Source: Paraspadella gotoi (lineage: Eukaryota > Chaetognatha). Taken from it: a DNA stretch of 64,000 nucleotides. The stretch lies in the NCBI GenBank assembly GCA_051294375.1, contig CM119267.1:13755326-13819325 (forward strand), given 5' to 3'. Of this stretch, positions 1-11,146 are shown one piece after another (position 1 is the first letter of the stretch; the number at the start of each line of letters is the position of its first letter). The notes beneath the pieces were generated by a model. That model was not told where the DNA came from. It saw only the letters and a program-made list of their open reading frames with translations, and did not search any database. Both the position numbers and the translations under genes were made by a program.

Positions 1-281
1 GAGCCCTGACCTTTTATTTTTTAATGGCTCAAATATCTGAATTTAAGCTTTAATTGAATGACTCCAATAGTTCTGTTTAAAGCCTCTAATTGGTTGAATT
101 TTATACATTGAATTTGAATATCTGGTCTCTCATTGGTTAATAATAACTAGTAGATGTTTTGATTTTATTCTCAAAATGTGAACTCTCATCTCATTGGTTG
201 TTATATATAAATTCTTAATTTTTGGGAGATTCTTCTGAGACCATCAGGTATTAAACGATATTTGTAAAATTATTTGAATAT
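1..281. other. AT-rich intergenic sequence, nothing recognised
   Basis: No open reading frame, splice pattern, tRNA or known repeat is visible here. It is ordinary AT-rich flank up to the target duplication of the first foldback element. Confidence 0.5.
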
Positions 282-379
282 GTTAATTAATTTATATTAA
301 TCCTTTCTTTTGTTGTTTGTTGAGATTAATTAAAAACGAAAATTTTCGTGGAACAACAATAAAGTTTTTATTAACTTTG

Positions 380-414
380 GACATGTTTCGGCTCACAACT
401 CAAGCCTTCATCAG
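380..414 (-). ncRNA. Hammerhead ribozyme, element 1 left arm
   Basis: Read on the minus strand: CTGATGA, then stem II (AGGCT pairing with AGCC across a short loop), then GAAAC, AT and the cleavage triplet GTC. All invariant core positions are present. Stem III is minimal, with self-complementary ACATGT, as in short-stem-III type I hammerheads of Penelope-like elements, which are thought to work as dimers. Stem I is weak: two clear pairs, then a mismatch. Confidence 0.75.
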
Positions 415-1362
415 CATCTGAAATCACAAATAATTTATTTCACAAACATTGAGAGAAGAGAGAGAGGGAGAGAGTTCCAACAAAGAATTTAGTAAAGGAA
501 AGTGGTCAGATGTGAGGACAGGTGAAGATGATGACAGGGATGAAAAGGAGAGTGAATGTGAAATTGGTGAAAAGGGAGAGAGAGAGGGGAGAGAGAGACA
601 CAGAGAGAGAGAAATAATAGTATACATTAGGCAATGTACAACAAAGAATAATAGTATTATAAACTAGACATAACAAAGATTTAAATAAATTAAATTAGGC
701 TGTTTGTGCATTTTTGAAATAGTGGAATATTGAAATATTGAAAATGAAATGGAAGGATAGTTTATGAGGGATAGTTAAGATAAAGAGGTAAGAGAAATAA
801 GTAAAGAAAGAGCTCAAAGTGAGCTCAAAGTGAGCATTCGGCAGGCTTATCAGGTCAGAGAGACATTCGAGTGGCACTGGGCATTTTTCCAGGTGGGTCA
901 TTACCAGATCCCAGCCTAACTAACTCCACCACAATACTCTCTCAACCTATGACAGGCCTATGAACCGAAATTCATCAGTAATATCCCTCATTTGCCCGGC
1001 TGGGGGGGGGACCAGCTCACTTTGAGCTCTTTCTTTACTTATTTTTCTCTTACCTCTTTATCTAACTATCCCTCATAAACTATCCTTTTCCATTTCATTT
1101 TCAATATTTCAATATTCACCTATTTCAAAAATGCACAAACAGCCTAATTTAATTTATTTAAATCTTTGTTATGTCTAGTTTATAATACTATTTATCTTTG
1201 TTGTACATTGCCTAATGTATACTATTATTTTCTCTCTCTGTGTCTCTCTCTCCCTCTCTCTCTCCTTTTCACCAATTTCACATTCACTCTCCTTTTCATC
1301 CCTGTCCTCATCTTCACCTGTCCTCACATCTGACCACTTTCCTTACTAAATTCTTTGTTGGA

Positions 1363-1415
<53 letters not shown>

Positions 1416-1448
1416 GTTTGTGAAATAAATTATTTGTGATTTCAGATG

Positions 1449-1483
1449 CTGATGAAGGCTTGAGTTGTGAGCCGAAACATGTC
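1449..1483 (+). ncRNA. Hammerhead ribozyme, element 1 right arm
   Basis: Mirror copy of the ribozyme at 380-414, on the plus strand: CTGATGA at 1449-1455, stem II GGCT/AGCC, GAAAC at 1473-1477, GTC at 1481-1483. The core is intact. It lies directly downstream of a CT microsatellite, and cleavage would fall near the outer end of a transcript running outward from the palindrome. Confidence 0.78.
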
Positions 1484-1548
1484 CAAGTTAATAAAAACTT
1501 TATTGTTGTTCCACGAAAATTTTCGTTTTTAATTAAGTTAATTAATTT

Positions 1549-1810
1549 TAAGCTTTTATGTAGCTTTGAGCTGTTGCTGCGTCTTGACTATGCTACTGTT
1601 GCTGTATCTCGTCTCTGCTGCTGCTGCATCTTAGCTCTGTTGCTTATCTCTGTCATGCTGATGTACGTTTTTCAATGATTATTGGATACTGAATACTAAA
1701 TAAAGTTATTATTCTATTTATCTTTTGATATATGGATTGAGTTAATATTAAGTCGGGATTAAGCACTGCTCAAACAATGTTTCATTGAAACTGAGAAACC
1801 CCCCAAGGAA
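1549..1810. other. Intergenic, nothing recognised
   Basis: Contains scattered TGCTGCTG runs but no convincing gene or repeat boundary. Confidence 0.4.
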
Positions 1811-1814
1811 TCTT

Positions 1815-3120
1815 CAATGATGAATGATTATCATCGGTTCAATGAATGATTATCATTGTATAAATGATTATCATCGCATCAATCATTTGGTTATCATCAC
1901 ATCAATCATTTGGTTATCATCGCATCAATTTTTTGGTTATCATCTCATCAATCAATCAATTACTATTACATTAATCAATCAATTACTATTGCATCAATCA
2001 ATCAATTACTATTGCATTAATCAATTACTATTATATCAATTAATAATTATTTTAATAATTCGTTATCGCATCAAACATTCGTTTTTTTCATAAATATTTT
2101 TTGATAGTAACGTCTGACGAGATCACTACACTTAAAATTTGTTTAATTTATTTTATTTTAATATTTTTAATTTATGGTTCTTTTCCAACTTTTCATTTTC
2201 TTTTATATTGTTGCCATTCGTCATCGTCGATGTGCAATTCACGATCGTCATTCTAAAATCGATGATTATGATCAATTATAGATTTGAGTATAAAACAATA
2301 TTAATTCAATGATAACAGATTATAAAAAACTATTGATTCAATAATTAAGAATTATTTACGCGATAATAACTAATTATTGATATAATGATAATGAATTATT
2401 GAAGCGATGAGAGTCATTCATTGATGCGATGATAGTCATTGATTGATTCAATGAGAATCATTTATTTATGCTATGAATGAAAAACCTAAACCCTGGACTC
2501 GAGCCTGGATCTCCGGGAGGAGGGGGAGGAGGATGAGGAGAAATGATGAGGAAACGGTGCATGTTGGCGAAACCTATCGGTTCTTTCTGCTATTATAATA
2601 ATTTAATAATGAAATTATAATAAATAATTGATTCGATGATAATCATTCAGAATGCAATGATAAGCACAATATAAACCATGTACAAACCCCGACAATGGCA
2701 AATTAATATTATCACAATCTGTATAAAGGAAATCATTATTAAACAGAGCAATGAAATAACAACGAACAGTATTGTTTGTATTTTTATTTATTTGTAAACA
2801 AATATCGATTGTTTATATTTTTAAACACTTTTACAAAAGGTAAATAAGATCGACAAATTACAATGAGTTTGTCCAACATTTGATAATGCGATAATAACCA
2901 TACATTGATGTGATAATAGTCATGCGATGATAGTCATTTATTGATGATGATAATCAATTAATCATGCACTGATGTGAGGATAATCATTTATTGATGCGAT
3001 GATAGTCATTTATTGTTGCGATGATAATTATTTATTGATACGATGATAATAATTCATCAATGCGATTATTGATGCAATGATAGAGATTTAATGATGCGTT
3101 AGATACAATGATAATCGAAA
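1815..3120. repeat. Degenerate ATCATCGCATCAAT tandem repeats
   Basis: Patches of a decayed 18-22 bp tandem motif (TGATTATCATCGCATCAAT and its complement) occur at about 1815-2060 and 2600-3110, with a weak stretch at 2260-2480. Orientation flips between patches. The same motif recurs at 36230-36790 and 55140-55350, so it is a dispersed satellite in this genome. Nothing coding was seen between the patches. Confidence 0.6.
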
Positions 3121-3289
3121 AATGATGGACATATCAGAAAAAGTGAGAGAGAAAGAGAGACAACCAATCATAACAGATTTCTTAATAAATTACTAAAGGA
3201 ATCTATAAATAAATCATTCATTCAACTGATCAATCAGCCAATATTTTCAACTGAAAGAGAAAGAATGAAAAATAATTCAAATTTATAAA

Positions 3290-3800
3290 TATCACCTTTG
3301 TTTTTTCTATTAAAACTCTTTTCCACTCGTACGATTCCATCGAAACTTAATATCCAGCTCAATCTCATACTTTGCTACCCACACACAAACTTTCATCTCA
3401 ATCCATCCATCCAATTATAAATAATTGAAATAATTATGAGTAAATATAATTATATGAATTTAAGCAAATATGACTTGTTTTTTCCATTTAAACTCATTTC
3501 CACTCGGACTATTCCTTCGAAAGTTTATATCCAGCTCAATCACACACTTTCCTAGTCTTTCCTACCCACTCACAAAATTTCTTTCCAATTCATCTATCCA
3601 ATCATGAGTAATTGGAGTTTTTTGCTAAGGTGGGACGGACGGACGGATAGACATAATTTTTTTGCATAATTTATCATAATTCGATGTTCTGATATGATAA
3701 AAATGATTTACCGACAAGCTTTTTGGGTGGGACCGACGGACCGACAAAGTGGATTACAGAGTCGGAATCTGCTGATAGGCAGACCCACCTAAAAATTAAT
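3290..3800 (+). repeat. Family A repeat, right part
   Basis: Two tandem monomers of roughly 190 bp (core ACTCATTTCCACTC, then CCATCGAAACTT, then CACACACAAA) are followed by GGACGG repeats and the family's 3-prime hairpin near 3760-3790 (GTCGGAATCTGC, then a degraded complement). The family's left-end sequence is missing. It lies just downstream of the last visible kinase exon. Confidence 0.7.
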
Positions 3801-3921
3801 TATGATCATTGATATATATTTTATTTATTTCACCTTTAGAAACTATTTAGAATTTAATTAATACTTAATTCGAGCACAGCAAAAAAATCCTTGCTTAAAA
3901 TTTTTTTAAAATACAAATTAC

Positions 3922-4655
3922 CTTTTAGTAGCTGCTTTGAGCCCTTGCCACGGAAGCGATCCTCGATTGAAATACATGAGAACATAGCCAAGTGACTCGA
4001 GATCGTCTCGCCGTGACTGCTCAATTCCCAGATGCGTGTTGATGCTCGCATAACGAGCGGTTCCTAATTTCATTTCCATTCAAATTGTTTAATAACCTCA
4101 ATGAGCTCATTTTTTATAGCTACATATAGTACCTGTCAAGTTCTTGTTTTCACGATAGGGTATATGTTGGTGCGTTCGCGCATCACGATATTTTTTTGCT
4201 AATCCAAAATCGATTATGTAAACTAAATTCCCTTTTTTACCAAGACCCATCAGAAAGTTATCCGGTTTGATGTCTCGATGGATGAAGTTTTTGGAGTGAA
4301 TGTATTCAATTCTACTAATCATTTGATCGGCTAACAACAATACAGTTTTCAATGAAAATTTCCTTGAGCAGAAATTGAAGAGATCCTCTAAAGATGGTCC
4401 AAGGAGCTCCATAACCATTACGTTATAGTCTCCCTCTACTCCGCACCATTTTATTTGTGGAATACCAACCCCGCCTTGCATCATCTTATAAAATTTACTC
4501 TCGATATGCAATTGAGGGTGTTTAGTTTTTATGCATTCAAGCTTGATAGCTACTTCTTCTCCATTTGAAATATTAGTTCCGAGATAAATATCGCCAAATG
4601 AGCCGCTTCCAATTTTCCGTCCTAAACGATACTTGTTTCCAACACGTAACTCCAT
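3922..4655 (-). CDS. dco: Casein kinase 1 delta/epsilon (discs overgrown), 5-prime part only
   Basis: Serine/threonine kinase of the CK1 delta/epsilon group, which phosphorylates clock proteins and Wnt and Hippo components. Exon 1 (4655-4133) and exon 2 (4063-3922) join in phase across a 69 bp GT-AG intron and encode residues 1-221. The N-terminus [16 protein letters not shown] is typical of delta/epsilon rather than alpha. Visible motifs are the glycine loop GSGSFGD (16-22), ATP lysine in VAIKLE (about 38), HRDIKPDN (126-133), DFG (149-151) and [17 protein letters not shown]. Exon 2 ends at a good donor (GGTAAT). The next expected exon, starting near QKYERISEKK, is not found in 1-3900, where repeats dominate. 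It may lie beyond the window or be lost. The ATG is the first in frame and matches the family start. Confidence 0.88.
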
Positions 4656-5044
4656 TTTAATTTAATCCAGGCATAATGATGGAATAAAAATTTGCCTTGT
4701 CCATTTGTCAAGGCTTAATATTTTAAGTGTTTAAAATTTTGACGATCACTTTATAACTTACTACACGATTTACAGACCTGTGCGAAAAAAAGAGAACACC
4801 CAGAAACATTATGAAAATAAATAAAATTAGATTCCTTGAAAATGAAAGATATCATCGCAGAGGAATCGAACCTAAAAGTCGGAATCGGGTCAGCGACGCG
4901 AGAATAAATTTCAAGAGACTCTCTCATTGGGCAAACGACAAATGGCACCGGCAAATGGTTAGCCGGGCTTCCATCCGGCGGGCAAAGTTACCAGAGTCAC
5001 GGATCCGATTCCATTATATAAATAGGGGGAGCCTAACTCAGTAA
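4656..5044. other. Region upstream of the kinase gene, with TATA and initiator motifs
   Basis: The 5-prime flank of the minus-strand kinase gene. On the plus strand there is TATATAAATAG at 5015-5025 and an arthropod-type initiator TCAGT at 5038-5042, reading away from the kinase gene. A diverged copy of this stretch occurs (reverse strand) near 18905-18970, so the motif pair belongs to repeat family F. A tRNA B-box-like GGTTCGATTCC lies on the minus strand near 4860-4870, without a foldable tRNA around it. Confidence 0.4.
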
Positions 5045-6721
5045 GGTAGTTTAGAAATTCGTATTAAGCACCTGCTCAAACGAAAATTTAAACATTTTTT
5101 AAAAAAATTGAATAGACTAAAAATTTTAATATTACTCCATATATTAATTTTTTAATATTTAGGAAAGGCTAAACATTTTTTTAGAATTTTTTTATTTTTA
5201 AGATCAGATTCAGGTAGCTTACAAAAAGTTTTTCCCCAAAGTATAATTTTTTTTCTCGATATTTTGATCATAAGTAGCTGAAAAATATGAAAAACTATAT
5301 ATAATCAATATATTAATCATCATCATCATCTTTCAATAATTTTATTCCTTTTTCTTAATTTTGACTAAGAAAATATAAAAATTTTTGAAAATTGTAGTTA
5401 TATTTTTAAACTTGTTATGCTCTATCAGAATCCATCAAAAAAGTTAAGATTGATTTAAAAAAAATATCATTATATACTGTAATTTTGATAGCAACACACG
5501 GTAGGATGTGAAAAAAAAAGTGCCATCTCTGAAACCTATAAAATCTTAAAGTATACCCATGAGACACTTAATGTAGTAGGTCAGTAAAATTCGATAAAGG
5601 TAGGATTTTTTTTAAACGCTAATTAAAGTTTTTGAAATGTTTTTATAAAATTTTTTAAAGTAGTTTAGTGAATATGCTTACAATTTGAATGTCTATATGT
5701 CTATTATTATCTACAAAGCATAAGCTTTAATTTGAGACCTCTCCCAACTTTCTATTACTTTTCGTTATTGAAATATAAGTAAAATTTCGAATTTTTTTTT
5801 TAAAAAGATTAATCAATTAGTACCTTTGAACAGATTATTTCTCAAAAATAAAGATACAAATATGTTCTTAAAATTCAATTCTACTTATTAGGCTTCAAAA
5901 TAAGTTTTTTTTTAATTAATAGTAATTTTAATATAAAAAATTTTAAAAATTAAAAAAATAATTTGAAAAATATTAATATATACTCTAATTAAGTATTAAA
6001 AGTTAAAGCATTATGTCTGTTAATATTTTTATTCATTTGTCTATTAATAATATATATCAAATATTGCGTGAGCTATTATTATAATATAATTTTATAAATA
6101 TTTTTTTTGTATTAGAAATAAAAAATATAATTGGCTGAATATAATTTTGAATTAAAGTTCTCAGCTGATATTTATCTGTTATTTTATTTGAGATTAAGTT
6201 TTAATTAAATATCATATATTTAAAAAAAAATAATTATCTGTATTATTTATTTTTAATAATAATTTTATATTAATTTCTAAAAAAAATATGTTTTAAGGCC
6301 TAATAAGTAGAACTGCATTTTGAGAACATATTTGTACTTTTATTTTTAAGAAATAATTTGTTTGAAAGAACTGATTGATTAATAATTTTTTTAAAAAATT
6401 ATGATTTTTACTTATAATTCAATAACAAAAAATTGTAGAAAGTTGGGAGAGGTCTCAAATTAAAGCTTATGCTCTGTAGAGAATGATAGATGTATAGACA
6501 TTAAAATTGTAAGCATATTAACTAAACTACTTAAAAATTTTTATAAAAAAATTTAAAAAAACTTTAATTAGCATTTAAAAAAACCCTGCCATTATCGAAT
6601 TTTACCACATTAAGTGTCTCATGTAGAGACCGGAAGTGTTTGGCGAAATTTTTATTTCTCTATCTGCCGAAAAAACATAGGGAATTGGAAACAAAAAAGA
6701 ATACATTTAAAAAAAATTACT

Positions 6722-6939
6722 ATTGTGTTAATCCTTTCGGCTTCGTTGAGTGTAGAGATTTAAACAAAGTATGGAAATATTTTCGTCAACGATTTTTCAT
6801 TTAATAATATACGGACATGTTTCGACTCTTCATTTCGCTGATGAAGACTCGAAATGAAGAGTCGAAAGATGTCCGTATAATATACGGCGTATATTATTAA
6901 ATGAAAAATCGTTGACGAAAATATTTCCAAACTTTGTTT
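6722..6939 (+). mobile_element. Penelope-like foldback element 2 (short)
   Basis: A tag (AATCCTTTCGGCTTCGTTG, from about 6730) precedes two inverted arms of about 80 bp at 6762-6939 with only a tiny loop. The flanking 13 bp direct repeat AAAAAAAATTACT is perfect (6709-6721 and 6940-6952). The element is nested inside the hAT-like transposon, so it is the youngest layer here. Confidence 0.75.
6838..6873 (+). ncRNA. Hammerhead ribozyme, element 2
   Basis: CTGATGA, stem II AGACTC/GAGTC closed by AAATGAA, then GAAAG, AT and GTC. Relative to element 1, stem II has changed on both sides (GGC/GCC to GAC/GTC), keeping the pairing. The base after GAAA is G instead of C. Confidence 0.65.
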
Positions 6940-7772
6940 AAAAAAAATTACTGTATTGAAAGATGAGACTTGATCTTTGAAATAGAAAATGTACAAACAT
7001 AATTCTAACTGTTATGCAAAAAAGTAATATTTTAAATTACAATAATTTAGAGTTTACATTTGTTTGTACCATAGTATCAAGAACAAAAACATTAAGGTAA
7101 CATATAAAGCTGAAGCCATTGCTTAACCTTAATCACTATGTTTTAAACTTTGAAAATGAGTCCCCTAATGTCCCGGCCAATAATATGTTGATAGTTTTTT
7201 TTATAAAAATTATTTTACTGGGTATCATCAGATAAAGCTGAGGTATGAGTATAAAATTGGTGTATTCTCGTCCTTATTATGTTCAGAATCTAAAGAAGTT
7301 TTCTGAACTCTGGTATTTTCCATTGTTTAGTAAATTTGTCTCATATTTTCATTTATTATTTTATTAAATATCTTTGCATTGATAAAAACATTTTTTTAAA
7401 ACTTTTAATATGATAATACAGATACATCTCATTAACATTTACTGAAATTTTTACAAAAATTGATGAACTGGTTGGTCATGGCACAATGTTAATTTTTTTA
7501 ATCCAGAATTTAACACTTTTTCACGCTATTCGAGATTTTTTCCAAAAAAATCGTATAAAAATTGTATACATTTAATATAAATTAAAAGGCGGAGGAAGGG
7601 AGAAGAGGAGATCAAACGTGGCGTGGCGTAGCGCAATATATACCCTTTTGCGCCACACTTTTAAGTAAAAAGCTAGACATTGTATTTTGACTTTCTTTTT
7701 TGCTGTTTGAATTAGTTTAGAGGTAATAACGAAAAACCCGTTGTAACAGCAATTTAGTTTTATATTATAATG

Positions 7773-7807
7773 GATATATTTCGACTCTTATTACCAGTCT
7801 TCATCAG
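7773..7807 (-). ncRNA. Hammerhead ribozyme, solo arm
   Basis: On the minus strand: CTGATGA, stem II GACT/AGTC, GAAAT, AT and ATC (a permitted NUH triplet). No partner arm is visible nearby, so this is half an element inside the hAT-like transposon. Confidence 0.58.
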
Positions 7808-8639
7808 CTAAGTAAAAAGCTGAAATTATTATAGATTTTTATTTATAAATGCATTTTAAATTATAATTAAGAAAAAAATTATTATTTCATCTTTGAGGGA
7901 AAAAATGGTTGACATAGTTTTTACGCGACCAAACCATGTATTGCTTAAAATTGATAAAAAGAAGATGCAGCCTTAAACTTTAAACCTTTGCTTATAGATA
8001 TTTGCAATTGTTAAAGTTTTTGTTCAAAAATGTGGCTCAGAAAAGAAGAGCAGAAACTGATGTATAGTCAGTGTTTGTGTTCATTGCTTGCCTCGTATTC
8101 TAAAAATTAACAATCAAATTGGCAATCAATGATCAATTGACATTTGTGGGGGTCTGATTAAAGGTTTAAATGCATTCATTAAAGCCAGAAAGAAAATACT
8201 AAATTTTTGTGCCGGTCCCTATCTCATGGGTATACTTTAAGATTTTTAAAGGTTTCAGAGATGGCACTTTTTTGTTTCTTTCACATCCTCTCTGGCCTAC
8301 CGTGTAACAATAAAAGCATTAAAATCGAACTTTTTTTAAAGATTCTTTTTTTACCTGAAAGTAGACTTCAAGATTAAAGTTTTGAACTCCGGCCCCTATT
8401 GCATTTAATTTCATAGTAGATTTCTAGTATAAATAGCTCTTATTTTCCATGGCGATTCACTCTGTCTAAAAATTGACACCATTTTCACTGTCTATTTTCT
8501 TGTAAATACATCCACTTTGGTTTCACCCAGAAATCCCTGTCTACATACATAAATGCGGTGGCAGGAGTGGACTCGACTCACCACGACTCCAAAGAAGAAT
8601 CAAGCCTTATCACCGCAACCACGCCACCCCTCAAAAAAA

Positions 8640-9090
8640 TTTATAAACAGAAAGAAAAAGAAGAAAAGAATAAATAAAGAAAGAATAGAAACGAAAGATA
8701 GAAAAGAAAGGAAAGAAAGAAAAGAAAGGAAAGAAAAAAGAAAGGAAAAGAAAGAAAAGAAAAGAAAGAAAGAATAGAAAGGAAAGAAGAATAGAAAGGA
8801 AAGAAAGAATAAAAAGGAAAGAAAGAATAGAACGGAAAGAAGGAATAGAAAGGAAAAAAAAATAGAAAGGAAAGAAAAAATAGAAAGAAAAAAATAGAAA
8901 GGAAAGAAAGAATAGAAAGGAAAGAAAGAATAGAAAAGAAAGAAAGAATAGAAAGGAAAGAAGGAACAAAAAGGAAAGAAGGAATAAAAAGGAAAGAAGG
9001 AATAAAAAGGAAAGAAAGAATAAAAAGGAAAGAAAGATTAGAAAGGAAAGAAAGATTAGAAAGGAAAAAAAAAAATAAAGAGAGAGTGAC
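8640..9090 (+). repeat. Polypurine GAAAGAAAGAATA repeat
   Basis: About 450 bases almost entirely of A and G, with a loose 13-18 bp period (GGAAAGAAAGAATAGAAA). Long frames on both strands here are low-complexity artefacts. Confidence 0.85.
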
Positions 9091-9099
9091 GAGAAGAAA

Positions 9100-9380
9100 G
9101 AACGAAATTAAAACCCGATGTTGCGATAGCAAAATGATAACATGAACAAATGTGCTTAATTTTACAAGTTCAATCCTAATTCAATTTTTTTTTTAATAAA
9201 AACGCAGAGAGAGAGAGAGAGAGATAAGCCAAATCGTTTTCGGACAAATCAGCAGCGGCAGCAGCAGAGGCACCCAGAAAAAAAGAAAGAGAACAAAAGG
9301 CAGCAGCAGAAGCAGCAGGAGAAAAGAGAGAAAAAGAATAAGCCCCTGCAGAATCAGTGACTAGGGAAAAGAGAAAGGGA
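9100..9380 (+). repeat. Family G repeat, copy 1 (CAG-rich with microsatellite)
   Basis: Starts with a GATGTTGCGATAGCAAAATG block, runs through a short GA microsatellite, then CGGCAGCAGCAGAGGCA, GGCAGCAGCAGAAGCAGCAG and AAGCCCCTGCAGA. Copies at 45475-45715 and (reverse orientation) 50961-51725 share this order but differ in microsatellite length. Confidence 0.7.
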
Positions 9381-10312
9381 GAGAGACATGTAATTAAAAG
9401 AGAAAAGAGAGAGAGCAAAAAATATAAAAATAAAAGAGAAAATTTGTTTGTTTTGATAAAACGTAAACAAAACATATTTAATAACTGTCCAGACTCAATT
9501 TTAAGTACATCGATGATGAGAAGCTGTATATAAATTTTCAGCTTCATACACCTAAATTTAATCATAAAAAAGGCGATCTATAATTTGGAACGCCGACGAC
9601 AACAACGACGACGACGCCACTTATGCGCAATACAATATCGTCGCAAACGCTAAGCGATTGCGACGATAAAATGATATTAAAAAAAAATTTTAATACCAGT
9701 AATAATCAAATTAAATAAGAACTATACGAGCTGAGAGTTAAAACTGACTACTTTGAATTCTTTTAAAAACTTCGCGAGAACGAAAAGGGGAAAACAATCA
9801 TTGATTGTAGTTTGTTGTCATGGCACAACCGGCAATAACAGTAGGCGAAAATAGCTCGACTTAAAGAAGTTCGTTTTCCGAAAAGGGGCCACGAAAACTA
9901 GATGATGCCTTCAAAGGGCCTCTTCGAGGAGACTTTAGATGTAGAAAACGTAAAAATTCTCTCCAATAAAACATGAAGTAAGCTGAGTTTATCGAGAAGC
10001 GGTCATCTTGGTTTCGAACATTGAATAAGCAGACGACTCTCAAGTTTCAGACGAACTCCATCGTCGTTAAGGACTTTAAATTGAGAATTAAAATCAGAAT
10101 GTCATTGTGATGGAAAACTCATTTAGTTATTAGTTATTTTTAATTTTTTTAGGTTTATTTAGGAATTGGAAGGTTGAGAATGAATAAAAGAGGGAAAAAA
10201 AGGGTATTCTTTGATGCCTTTCCTCGACAATTATCATTATTTTTGACAAGTACACAAGTAGTTCTACCATTTTTATTTCGTTTCATCCTATGGACAATAG
10301 AGTAGATCAGTT
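9381..10312. other. Intergenic, no recognisable gene
   Basis: Includes a short CGACGACAACAACGACGACGA run near 9590-9615. I found no convincing exon, RNA gene or repeat boundary. Confidence 0.4.
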
Positions 10313-10565
10313 TTTAGCTGGATCTGCTTATCGCAGATTCCGACTCTATAATTCACTTTGTCGGTCTGTCGGTCCCACCCTAAAATCTTGTCGGTAAATC
10401 ATTTTTATCATATCAGAACATCGAATAATAATAAATTATGCAAAAAAAATTATGTCTGTCTGTCCATCCGTCCGTCCCCCCTTAGCATTAAACACCAATT
10501 ACTCGTGATTGAATTGATGGATTGGAATTTTGTGTGTGTGTAGGAAAGTGTGTGATTTAATCATA
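10313..10565 (-). repeat. Family A repeat, right-end fragment (reverse)
   Basis: Reverse copy of the family's right end: hairpin remnant (GGATCTGCTTATCGCAGATTCC), GTCGGTCTGTCGGTCCCACC, the GTCCGTCC run and part of one monomer. It continues into AT-rich sequence with GATTGATTGATTG repeats up to about 11140. Confidence 0.65.
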
Positions 10566-11146
10566 ATTATTGTAGTATTTTCCTTTCTTTTTGTTTTTCT
10601 TTTTTTTTAATTCGCGACAAAGTAAAATAGTTATTTTATTTATAATAAAAATAACTCTTTTACTTTGTCGAGAATCATAATTATTTTATTTATTAAAAAT
10701 TGGATTGATAAATTTAAATAGAATTTTGTGTGGGGGTAAGAAAGTATGCAATTAAGCTGGTAATAAATTTTTGATGGAATGGTAGGAAAAGAGTTTAAAT
10801 TAAAAAATAAAAATATACTTTTATTAGAATTTCTGTCTATCTCTCTCTGATTGATTGATTGATGGATTGATTGAATGTTAATTTAGGTAAATGATTGATT
10901 AATAAATTTTTAAATTTATTTATTGAGAAATCTGTTATAATTTATGTTATAAGTTATGTTTCTTTCTCTCTTTATTTATTTATGCATTTTCTTTTCGAAC
11001 ATTATTATAATTTATATCATTGATTAATGATCGATTATCAGCACGTCAATGATCGAATATTATCGCTTTACTATTATCGCATCAATAAATCCTTAGCTTA
11101 GGTAGCAATGCTTTAACAATTGAGAATCAGTAATCAGGAAGTGATT

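Larger units (their letters stand above)
294..1536. mobile_element. Penelope-like foldback element 1 (long palindrome)
   Basis: A tag (AATCCTTTC, TTTGTTG) at 294-327 is followed by two inverted arms of about 500 bp (roughly 328-830 and 1020-1536) around a loop of about 190 bp. Each arm carries a GA/CT microsatellite, a conserved CCTGTCCTCACATCTGACC block and a hammerhead core. The direct repeat GTTAATTAATTT flanks the element at 282-293 and 1537-1548, which reads as a 12 bp target duplication. Assignment to Penelope-like elements is inferred from the ribozyme and from the related copy at 11902-12905. I recognised no protein in this loop. Confidence 0.75.
6624..8221. mobile_element. hAT-like non-autonomous DNA transposon
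   Basis: The ends are TAGAGACCGG and CCGGTCCCTA, a terminal inverted repeat with one mismatch that fits the hAT end pattern YARNG. TCTCATG flanks both sides (6617-6623 and 8222-8228). The uninterrupted partner arm near 5560 has the site only once, which shows the duplication arose on insertion. hAT elements usually give 8 bp; here 7 bp are clear, and the eighth differs (G versus A). No transposase frame is visible. It contains a smaller Penelope-like insertion at 6722-6939. Confidence 0.72.
5045..8410. repeat. Family F palindrome, split by a later insertion
   Basis: Left arm about 5045-6050, right arm about 6240-6623, continued at 8222-8410. Matching landmarks are GAGACCTCTCCCAACTTTC (left) against GAAAGTTGGGAGAGGTCTC (right), and CCTACCGTGT near 8290 against ACACGGTAGG near 5500. 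The interruption in the right arm is the hAT-like element at 6624-8221. Related copies lie at 18290-18970, 40260-40740 and 54100-54560. No coding potential was seen. Confidence 0.75.

Noticed and set aside
4840-4960. Possible tRNA gene on the minus strand (GGTTCGATTCC B-box)
   Set aside because: No complete cloverleaf: the T stem has only about three pairs and no acceptor stem could be formed.
8553-9132. Long frames rich in K/R/E (plus) or F/L/S (minus)
   Set aside because: They are forced by the polypurine repeat; composition is pure low complexity and frames occur on both strands.
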